DNA of 64,000 bases, from assembly GCF_037327425.1 (NCBI RefSeq), contig NZ_CP147846.1, forward strand, positions 1,178,001 through 1,242,000, read 5' to 3'. Under the pieces are notes generated by a model that worked only from the letters and a program-made list of their open reading frames with translations, was not told the DNA's origin and did no database searches. Below are positions 27,655 through 33,996 of the stretch, in pieces (position 1 is the stretch's first letter; each line of letters starts with the position of its first letter). The position numbers and the translations under genes are program-made. Origin of the DNA: Rhodococcus sovatensis (GTDB taxonomy: Bacteria > Actinomycetota > Actinomycetes > Mycobacteriales > Mycobacteriaceae).

Positions 27655-28333
27655 ACGAGTCCTCACCGTTCCGGACGCGGTGGAACGCGAAAACCTCACT
27701 GCCTTCCTGAGCAAGGCGGTGAGGCTCGACGATGCTGCGGTCGTGCGGATGCGTACGAGATCGGACGGCAGACTCGCGGTGTGGGCATCGACGGGGTTCG
27801 ACGCCCTTGCCGTTCGGGTCGTGTCAGGGTCGATTTCACCCGACGACACGTCCGCTGCCGCCGATCAGTTGCTCGCGGCGCTCGCCTCCGTCGTCGACGG
27901 TGCAGTGGATCCGGGTTTCTCGATGGATTCTGCGTGGCGCGGCGCGCTTCCGCCTGAGCACGGTTTCGAGCACGTCGACGACGTGCCCGCTCGGGTTCTG
28001 ATCGATCTGGCGCAGCGCGGAGCAGTGCTGGCCAAGGAGCACGGAAGCAGTCACGGACCACCGGTGTCGTTGCTCGATCAGGAGGTCCTGCACGTCGACG
28101 GTGGTGCCAACGGAGTGTCGATCACGATGAGGACGGTATTCGCCCTCACCGCAATGGGTTTCGTTCCGCACACGGGTCAAGACCCGTTGACGGCAACCGT
28201 CGATCTCACTCGTATCGATGCGGACGAAATCGTGCGGGTACGTGCAACGAAGGTGTGGTTGCGGCTCGACGCCCGCTACGGCTCGGTGTTCAGCCGACGT
28301 GGGAATCCGCTTTCGTTGACTGTCGAGCGCTGA
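27647..28333 (+). CDS. Conserved hypothetical protein (Rv2474c-like position)
   Basis: 228 residues, function not recognised. It starts with GTG inside the end of the thioesterase gene (8-bp overlap), so the two are coupled. The sequence is a mixed alpha/beta protein without signal peptide or membrane helices. Conspicuous conserved-looking blocks are DVPARVLIDLAQRGAVLAKEHG, SLLDQEVLHV and the C-terminal VRATKVWLRLDARYGSVF. The same position after the thioesterase is occupied by a hypothetical gene in mycobacteria. It converges on the alpha-glucosidase with a 4-bp gap. Confidence 0.75.
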   Translation: MFERVLTVPDAVERENLTAFLSKAVRLDDAAVVRMRTRSDGRLAVWASTGFDALAVRVVSGSISPDDTSAAADQLLAALASVVDGAVDPGFSMDSAWRGALPPEHGFEHVDDVPARVLIDLAQRGAVLAKEHGSSHGPPVSLLDQEVLHVDGGANGVSITMRTVFALTAMGFVPHTGQDPLTATVDLTRIDADEIVRVRATKVWLRLDARYGSVFSRRGNPLSLTVER

Positions 28334-28337
28334 GGGC

Positions 28338-29945
28338 TCAGACCAGCCACGCTGCGGCGTCGGCAGGCAACTGGCCGTCCACCACGGGGGCGCTCGACAT
28401 CAGCAGCTCGCCAGGAGGCAGCGGTATGGGTACGTCGGTCGCGTTGAGTGCGCAGATCAGTCCGCCGCGTCGACGGAACGCAAGACAACCGGGAGGGCTC
28501 CCGTACCAATCGAGGCCCGGACCGGCGAACTCCGGTCGCAACGCTCGAAGTTCGAACGCCGAACGGTACAGGCTGAGCATCGAATCGACGTCTTCCAGTT
28601 GCTCCTCGACCGTCAGCGACGCCCACTCCGCGGGCATCGGCAGCCAAGTGTCGGCAGATGTACTGAAGCCGAACGGAGGTGTCGAGCCTTCCCACGGCAG
28701 CGGCACTCGGCAACCGTCACGGCCGCGTTCGGTGTGATCCGAGCGCTCCCAGACCGGATCCTGCAGAGCGGAGTCGGGTAGATCGGCGTTCGGCAGACCG
28801 AGCTCTGCGCCGTTGTAGACGAATACTGCACCCGGAAGCGCCAATTCGAGCAGAATCATCGCCCGCGCCCTGGCTGTTCCGCGCTTGCCACCGCCGTAGC
28901 GGGTGACTTCACGCACGACGTCGTGGTTGGAGAGCGTCCACGTCGGTGTCCCATCCACCCGCGACACTGCGTCGAGTGAGTTGGACACCGCGTCGCGTAT
29001 CGCCACGGCGTCGAATGCGGCCTCGGCCAAGCGGAAGTTGAAGCCGAGATGCAACTCGTCGGGTCGGATGTACTCGCTGAATTTCTCGTTGTCCTGTACC
29101 CAGATTTCCCCGACGGTGGTCGAGTGCTCGTACTCGTCCATCACCTTCCGAATTCCGCGGTGAATAGTGTGTACCGCGTCGTTGTTGAATCGCGGATCGT
29201 CGTCGTCGTTCCTCATCAGAGCGTTGAGCTCGAGATTCATGTCAGGCAGGCCCGCAGGTTTGGCCATCCCGTGAGCGACGTCGATACGAAAACCGTCGAC
29301 GCCCCGATCGAGCCAGAACCGAAGTGTCTTCGTCAGATCCTCGAATACTTCCGGATTGTCCCAGTTCAGATCGGGCTGCTCGGCGGTGAAGATGTGTAGG
29401 TACCACTGACCCAGGGACCCGTCGGACTCGCGTACTCGTGTCCACGCCGGACCGCCGAAGATGCTCGGCCAGTTGTTCGGCGGCTCGCCGCCGTCGGGCC
29501 CGGTGCCGTCGCGAAAGATGTACCGCGCGCGCTCGGGGCTACCCGGCGCCGCTGCGAGCGCGGCCACGAACCACGGGTGCTGATCGCTGGTGTGGTTCGG
29601 AACCAGGTCCATCGTGACCTTGATGTCGCGCGCATGCGCTTCCTCGATCAGTGCGTCCATGACGTCGAGGTCGCCGAACAGTGGATCGATCGCGCGCGGA
29701 TCCGACACGTCGTATCCGTGATCGGCCATGGGCGAGCGCATCACGGGGCTCAACCAGATCGCATCGATACCGAGCAACTCGAGGTAGCCGAGCTTGTCGC
29801 GTACTCCGCCCAGGTCACCGACGCCGTCACCGTTGGAATCTGCAAACGAACGCGGGTAGATCTGGTAGAAGACAGCATCTTTCCACCATGGTTCGGTTTC
29901 GAGTCGGTCGGCCACAGTGGCCAAGTCTGCCAAACGATCACCCAT
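28338..29945 (-). CDS. aglA: GH13 alpha-glucosidase
   Basis: 535-residue glycoside hydrolase family 13 enzyme. Conserved regions: DLVPNHTSDQHPWF (113-126), GFRIDVAHG with nucleophile Asp222, TTVGEIWV with acid/base Glu280 and TLSNHDVVREV with Asp342. The Val after the nucleophile and the QIYPRSFADSNGDGVGDLGG start fit alpha-1,4-glucosidase or oligo-1,6-glucosidase. It would release glucose from maltooligosaccharides in the cytoplasm; malQ at 55.2 kb could feed the same pool. Upstream lies the tandem repeat region. Confidence 0.92.
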   Translation of the reverse strand: MGDRLADLATVADRLETEPWWKDAVFYQIYPRSFADSNGDGVGDLGGVRDKLGYLELLGIDAIWLSPVMRSPMADHGYDVSDPRAIDPLFGDLDVMDALIEEAHARDIKVTMDLVPNHTSDQHPWFVAALAAAPGSPERARYIFRDGTGPDGGEPPNNWPSIFGGPAWTRVRESDGSLGQWYLHIFTAEQPDLNWDNPEVFEDLTKTLRFWLDRGVDGFRIDVAHGMAKPAGLPDMNLELNALMRNDDDDPRFNNDAVHTIHRGIRKVMDEYEHSTTVGEIWVQDNEKFSEYIRPDELHLGFNFRLAEAAFDAVAIRDAVSNSLDAVSRVDGTPTWTLSNHDVVREVTRYGGGKRGTARARAMILLELALPGAVFVYNGAELGLPNADLPDSALQDPVWERSDHTERGRDGCRVPLPWEGSTPPFGFSTSADTWLPMPAEWASLTVEEQLEDVDSMLSLYRSAFELRALRPEFAGPGLDWYGSPPGCLAFRRRGGLICALNATDVPIPLPPGELLMSSAPVVDGQLPADAAAWLV

Positions 29946-30047
29946 TGCCTCGATGAGGGACCGTCTTGATGTTCGTCACGCCTTCGGATGGGCGGAGCGA
30001 CCTCGGTGTTCGAGCGGGCTGGATGGTGCTCGTAGGGCTCGTGCCGT

Positions 30048-30139
30048 ACCGAATGACTCATTCGGTCACTTCGAGCGACGAAAGCGCAGGTTGCAGCGGG
30101 TGCGCAGGTTGCAACGCGTGCCTGCGCTGAAAAGTGCGC
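30048..30139. repeat. Intergenic two-hairpin repeat, copy A
   Basis: 92-bp unit. It begins with a perfect 19-bp palindrome ACCGAATGA-C-TCATTCGGT, then holds a 12-mer GCGCAGGTTGCA twice (17 bp apart) inside an outer 8-bp stem AGCGCAGG (30083-30090)/CCTGCGCT (30121-30128), and ends AAAAGTGCGC. Copy B is 109 bp downstream with only two differences. Two stem-loops joined in a fixed order suggest a structured element or small RNA rather than a simple repeat. Confidence 0.85.
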
Positions 30140-30156
30140 GCTGGGCTGGGGTTGAG

Positions 30157-30248
30157 ACCGAATGACTCATTCGGTCACTTCGAGCGACGAAAGCGCAGGT
30201 TGCAGCGGGTGCGCAGGTTGCAACGCACGCCTGCGCTGAAAAGTGCGC
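30157..30248. repeat. Intergenic two-hairpin repeat, copy B
   Basis: Second 92-bp copy, 109 bp after copy A, separated by a 17-bp spacer. It is identical except for a GT-to-AC change just before the CCTGCGCT arm, outside the paired arms, so both hairpins are kept. It ends 102 bp before the cupin gene. Together A and B fill most of the 405-bp gap between aglA and the cupin gene; the rest of that gap (29946-30047) shows nothing else. Confidence 0.85.
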
Positions 30249-30313
30249 AATTACACACCGCGCTGCCGGTTTTGCACGGAAAAACAGTCGCTTTGTCCGA
30301 AAGATGAGGTACC

Positions 30314-30327
30314 GTTTCGGACGAAAC
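30314..30327. promoter_or_regulatory. GTTTCG palindrome before the cupin gene
   Basis: GTTTCG-GA-CGAAAC is a perfect palindrome 23 bp before the cupin start. A related sequence, TTTGTCCGAAA, lies about 20 bp further upstream in the opposite sense (compare TTTCGGACGAA). Such closely placed inverted copies look like a regulator site. No adjacent regulator gene is present. Confidence 0.4.
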
Positions 30328-30350
30328 CGGAGCGAGGGGTACGACAGACA

Positions 30351-30812
30351 ATGACCGAACAGTCGATCGAGGCAGTACGCCTGAGTGAAGTGATGCTGCA
30401 GCCCAGTCCCATCAACCCGGACTGGATCCTCGACGGTGAACCGGAGGCCCGCATGGCCGAGTGGTCACGCAGTGTGGATGGAACCACCACCACGAACGTC
30501 TGGGATTGCACAGCGGGCCGGTTCCGGTGGTTCTTCGCCGTCGACGAAATTGTGCACATCATGGACGGCTCGGTGACTGTGTCCTCGGACGATCATCCTG
30601 CGCGGACGCTTGTCGCGGGCGACGCGGCCCTGTTTCGTGCCAGTACATGGTCGGAATGGCACGTCGAAAACTACGTGCGCAAGCACGCAATACTGCGCCA
30701 GCACCTCCCGCCCTCGCTGCTGCTCGCTCTGAAGTTCTCCGGCAACGTGCGTGGTGCTCTTCGTCGGGCCAAGGGGCTCGGGCGGAAAGAGCCGGTGCCG
30801 TCAGGCCTCTGA
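30351..30812 (+). CDS. Cupin protein (DUF861/EutQ-like)
   Basis: 153 residues forming a single cupin barrel. The motif WDCTAGRFRWFFAVDEIVHIMDG resembles the DUF861 cupins related to EutQ and ureidoglycine aminohydrolase, with EIVHIMDGSVTV and VAGDAALFRASTWSEWHVEN covering the two cupin motifs. Family members are often small-molecule binding proteins or isomerase-like; no reaction is assignable. The ATG follows a purine-rich leader (GAGCGAGGGG) at longer than usual spacing. It converges on glbO with a 3-bp gap. Confidence 0.75.
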   Translation: MTEQSIEAVRLSEVMLQPSPINPDWILDGEPEARMAEWSRSVDGTTTTNVWDCTAGRFRWFFAVDEIVHIMDGSVTVSSDDHPARTLVAGDAALFRASTWSEWHVENYVRKHAILRQHLPPSLLLALKFSGNVRGALRRAKGLGRKEPVPSGL

Positions 30813-30815
30813 CGC

Positions 30816-31211
30816 TCAGAAGGCCGAGTTCACCATCGAATTCGCTGCCATCTCCATGTAGTCGACCAGCTGCGCGCGGTGAGTCTCATCGAGAACCGTG
30901 TCGTCGATCGACGCGATGGCGATGTGCATGCATCGTAACCACGCGTCGCGTTCGATCGGACCAATCTGAAAGCCCGCATGTCGCATGCGGAGACGGGGGT
31001 GTCCGCGCTCGTCGGAGTACGTGCGGGGACCGCCCCAGTACTGTTCGAGGAACATCCGCATTCGCCTTTCGGCGGGTGCCAGGTCTTCCTCCGGATACAG
31101 CGGTCGAACAATCTCGTCCTTGGCCACTTCCTCGTAGAACTTGGCCGTGAGCTTGTGGAACGTGTCCGCGCCGCCGACCGCGTCATAGAAGGTCTGCTGC
31201 GGTTCGGTCAT
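30816..31211 (-). CDS. glbO: Truncated haemoglobin, group II (GlbO)
   Basis: 131 residues of the TrHbO type. The proximal haem His lies in RMRHAGFQIG and group II markers are FYDAVGGADTFHKLTAKFYE, the Tyr/Trp-rich QYWGGPRTYSDERGHPRL segment, and AWLRCMHIAI. It binds oxygen and nitric oxide and is proposed to help oxygen delivery or detoxification. Located next to aglA and the HNH gene as in the mycobacterial block. A 60-bp gap separates it from the MscS gene on the same strand, so co-transcription is possible. Confidence 0.93.
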   Translation of the reverse strand: MTEPQQTFYDAVGGADTFHKLTAKFYEEVAKDEIVRPLYPEEDLAPAERRMRMFLEQYWGGPRTYSDERGHPRLRMRHAGFQIGPIERDAWLRCMHIAIASIDDTVLDETHRAQLVDYMEMAANSMVNSAF

Positions 31212-31271
31212 CGTCTTTTCTCTCCAGTCGCAATTGTCGAACAGGGAACTACACGGCCGGTACGAGCAGTC

Positions 31272-32249
31272 CTACTTTGCCAGGTCGGCAACGACGCCAC
31301 CCTGTCGGCCTTGTGGATACGGTGCTTTGATTCCGGCGTCGTCGAACGCCTGGAGAATTTCGCGATGCAAACGTCGCTGTACCGCCCACTGCACACCAGG
31401 CCTCGTCTTGACAGTAATTCGAATGGTGACGGTATCCGAACTCACGGCGTTGACGCCCAGCATCTCCGGGTCGCCCAACAAGTCACCCTCGAAAGCACCG
31501 GACGTGACAACGTCGAGTGCGGTCTTCTCGGCTACCTTGCATGCCTCGTCGAGATTGGCAGTGTGGGCTACCGGTAGGTCCAGAACGGCGACGGCGAACC
31601 CCTGACTCATGTTTCCCACCCGAAGAACTTCGCCGTTGCGGCAGTACCAGACCGTGCCGTTGACGTCGCGAATGGTCGTCACGCGCAGTCCGACGCTTTC
31701 TACGGTTCCGATTGCTTCACCCAGGTCCACGACATCGCCGACTCCGTATTGGTCCTCCAAGAGCATGAATATCCCCGACAGGAAGTCGCGGACGAGATTC
31801 TGCGCGCCGAAACCGAGGGCAACGCCGACGATTCCTGCCGAGGCGATGAAGGGGGTCACATTGACCCCGACCACGGCAAGCACGGACAGTACGAACCACG
31901 TCAGCACGATGACGGACACGCCGGACTTGAGGACCGAACCGATTGTTTCGGCGCGTTGCTTGCGTCGTTCCGACAGAATCGCCCCTCGCATGGACGCTGG
32001 TGCGCGTTCGCGCAAGGGGCGCAGCAGAGGCGGTTTGCCGGATTCGACGACGGTCCGCCGAGTGAAGCGGGTGATCAGTCGGTGCAGCAGTACCCGGAGC
32101 ACGATCGCGAGTACGAGATAGCCGGCGATCTGTAAAGGTCTGTCCACCAACCAGTCCCGGCCTGTTTCGGTCAGTTCGAACGCCCGTGTGTCGAGGGCGA
32201 GTGATGACAGGTGGACGGATGAGCTCGAAGCAAAAACAGACACTTCCAA
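31272..32249 (-). CDS. MscS-family mechanosensitive channel
   Basis: 325 residues. Hydrophobic helices lie near 38-60 and 115-160; the third, pore-lining segment ASAGIVGVALGFGAQNLVRDF and the following GIFMLLEDQYGVGDVVDLG form the MscS signature, then the beta domain with GTVESVGLRVTTIRDVNGTVW. Acts as a tension-gated channel releasing ions and solutes on osmotic downshock, or as a small-solute exporter. Divergent from the HNH gene. Confidence 0.92.
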   Translation of the reverse strand: MEVSVFASSSSVHLSSLALDTRAFELTETGRDWLVDRPLQIAGYLVLAIVLRVLLHRLITRFTRRTVVESGKPPLLRPLRERAPASMRGAILSERRKQRAETIGSVLKSGVSVIVLTWFVLSVLAVVGVNVTPFIASAGIVGVALGFGAQNLVRDFLSGIFMLLEDQYGVGDVVDLGEAIGTVESVGLRVTTIRDVNGTVWYCRNGEVLRVGNMSQGFAVAVLDLPVAHTANLDEACKVAEKTALDVVTSGAFEGDLLGDPEMLGVNAVSSDTVTIRITVKTRPGVQWAVQRRLHREILQAFDDAGIKAPYPQGRQGGVVADLAK

Positions 32250-32437
32250 ATTCTACGGACGACGCGCGATCTCGCCACCTTCGTGACCGACGGATGCTCC
32301 GTTGGCCCGAAGTTCACGGTTCGGCAAACGCAATTGCGCCGGAAAGGGGTGTGCAGACGCGGCGTTTTCGTGTTCCACTGTCTCACGTGTTCCACGCAAG
32401 CCATGCGCGGACGCCGACATCTTTTGGGAGAACACCC

Positions 32438-33085
32438 ATGAAGAACAAGCAACACCGTCATCGACAACTCCTGCCCACCGATGTTCACGACACCGCAGAC
32501 CAGCGGGAACGGATATCGGGGGCTTCTCCACTGCACGTTGTATCTCCTGGCGAGGACTCCGTTCCTGCCTGGGTCAAGCGCCGGGTGCTGCTTCTGAATG
32601 CCACCTTCGAGCCGCTGACCGCCCTGCCGATGCGTCGCGCAGTGGTTCTGCTCGTTTGCAACAAGGCCGATGTCGTCCACGACGACCCGTCGGGGCCATA
32701 CATCCGCTCGGCCGACTTCTCGGTCCAGGTGCCGTCGGTGATCCGACTGAGAACCTTCGTCCGTGTGCCGTACCGGGCGAGAGTCCCGATGACCCGGGCC
32801 GCGCTCATGCACCGCGATCGATTCCGATGCGCGTACTGCGGCGCGAAGGCGGAGACCGTCGACCACGTGATTCCACGTAGTCGAGGGGGCGAGCATTCAT
32901 GGGAAAACTGTGTTGCGTGTTGTGCCCCGTGCAACCACCGCAAAGCCGACAAGATGCTCAGTGAGCTGGGTTGGGCGCTCCGCGCGCAACTCGTTCCGCC
33001 GAAAGGGCCACACTGGCGACTGCTGGCGAGCAACAAGGAACTCGATCCGTCGTGGTTGGCCTACCTGGGTGAAGGTGCGGCCTGA
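32438..33085 (+). CDS. HNH endonuclease-domain protein
   Basis: 215 residues. The C-terminal HNH/McrA-type domain is clear: CAYCG (Cys131, Cys134), VDHVIPRSRGG with DH at 142-143, ENCVACCAPCNHRKADK with the second cysteine pair. The N-terminal half is a conserved extension (VKRRVLLLNATFEPLTALPM). HNH proteins cleave or nick DNA, but this family is conserved in Mycobacterium-like genomes next to glbO and pepN, so a housekeeping role is more likely than restriction. The ATG at 32438 has GGGAG upstream; earlier in-frame codons overlap the divergent promoter region. Confidence 0.88.
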   Translation: MKNKQHRHRQLLPTDVHDTADQRERISGASPLHVVSPGEDSVPAWVKRRVLLLNATFEPLTALPMRRAVVLLVCNKADVVHDDPSGPYIRSADFSVQVPSVIRLRTFVRVPYRARVPMTRAALMHRDRFRCAYCGAKAETVDHVIPRSRGGEHSWENCVACCAPCNHRKADKMLSELGWALRAQLVPPKGPHWRLLASNKELDPSWLAYLGEGAA

Positions 33086-33107
33086 TCGGGGCCTGTATGT
33101 CCCCGAT
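33085..33107 (+). terminator. Short inverted repeat after the HNH gene
   Basis: ATCGGGG (33085-33091) and CCCCGAT (33101-33107) are perfect 7-bp arms around a 9-nt loop, beginning at the last base of the HNH stop codon. No T-run follows, so a weak terminator or chance structure. Confidence 0.35.
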
Positions 33108-33212
33108 TCATCGGCGCCCGTTTTGTCCGATGCACGCCGCGTGCGGTGGACTTCGCCGCAGAACTTGACCCGGCGTCGCCCTGCGGCGAAAAGTCGGCTA
33201 ACGTCACACCCT

Positions 33213-33464
33213 GTGAGCATTCTCGAGACACTGGTGTTATTCGGCGTGATACCGGCCGCGTTGGTCGGAATCATCGGCGCACTGTCCTACGTCGCCGACA
33301 GGCAGCCCGGCATGAACGTCACGCCGTACACGCTGTCGGAGAAATGGACACGTGAACCAATGCTGTGGAGCGCGACCGACGAGGTGACACCGCACGGTGG
33401 GCACGGCGGTTCGCATGCATCCACCGCGGATTCGATCGGAGGGTCGGCAAGTGGCAAGTGGTGA
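33213..33464 (+). CDS. Small membrane protein upstream of DUF5130 gene
   Basis: 83 residues beginning with GTG at 33213. One transmembrane helix (LVLFGVIPAALVGIIGALSY) is near the N-terminus, followed by a charged, His/Gly/Ser-rich cytoplasmic or external tail (TPHGGHGGSHAS). Function not recognised. No clear RBS is seen; a TAACGT hexamer ends 8 nt before the GTG, so the transcript may be leaderless. Its 3' end overlaps the DUF5130 gene by 14 bp, so the two are coupled, suggesting a membrane partner for that protein. Confidence 0.65.
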   Translation: MSILETLVLFGVIPAALVGIIGALSYVADRQPGMNVTPYTLSEKWTREPMLWSATDEVTPHGGHGGSHASTADSIGGSASGKW

Positions 33465-33927
33465 ACTGGTCAAGAGTCACGTCGATGTCGACAACCTGCC
33501 CTACGGGTCTGCGTTGACCTCGAGCGGACGAGTATCGGCAGCGCACGAGTTCGGAACCGCGAGTCCGACGCATCTTCCGTTCGCGACGCAAGATCTCGTT
33601 GCCCTCGACGACGCTCTCGCTGAGGCGACGCGTGCGACGCAGATTCGCTTCAACGTGTACGTCGGCGATCTCGGTGACGATGTCGCGGCCGGTGCCAACG
33701 AGGTGTTCCCAGGTACCCCGGACGCGATCCGATCGATTTTGATCGCAGTGGATCCCAACAACAAGGCGATCGAGATCCGCACCGGTCGTCGAGTGTCCGA
33801 CCGCGCGACCGATCGCGTCGCGCAGCTGGGCATCACTGCCGCCGTCGGGCCCTTCCGCGACGGAAACCTGATCGACGGGCTCGTCAGCTCGGTACGCGTC
33901 ATGGCTGCGGCGATCGTCAGTCCCTAG
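33451..33927 (+). CDS. DUF5130 family protein
   Basis: 158 residues starting with GTG, with GGAGGG 8 nt upstream. The sequence contains LPFATQDLVALDDALAEATRATQIRFNVYVGDL and EIRTGRRVSDRATDRVAQLG, resembling TPM/DUF5130 proteins found in actinobacteria next to pepN (position of Rv2468c). These are predicted to be membrane-associated or phosphatase-like domains without an assigned reaction. Overlaps the upstream small membrane protein gene by 14 bp. Followed by a strong bidirectional terminator before the convergent pepN. Confidence 0.8.
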   Translation: MASGELVKSHVDVDNLPYGSALTSSGRVSAAHEFGTASPTHLPFATQDLVALDDALAEATRATQIRFNVYVGDLGDDVAAGANEVFPGTPDAIRSILIAVDPNNKAIEIRTGRRVSDRATDRVAQLGITAAVGPFRDGNLIDGLVSSVRVMAAAIVSP

Positions 33928-33944
33928 ATACTCACACCGACCCA

Positions 33945-33983
33945 CAAGAAATGCGCCGTTCGAATCGAACGGCGCATTTCTTG
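33945..33983. terminator. Bidirectional terminator between DUF5130 gene and pepN
   Basis: Perfect 19-bp arms (33945-33963 and 33965-33983) around a single central A; the arms include CAAGAAATGCG and CGCATTTCTTG and the plus-strand side runs into TTTC. The 39-bp odd palindrome lies between the two convergent genes and terminates both. Confidence 0.8.
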
Positions 33984-33996
33984 TTTCTGCGGTAGG

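Noticed and set aside
30048..30248. CRISPR array
   Set aside because: Only two long units with a 17-bp spacer; spacing, length and structure do not fit a CRISPR, and no cas genes are present.
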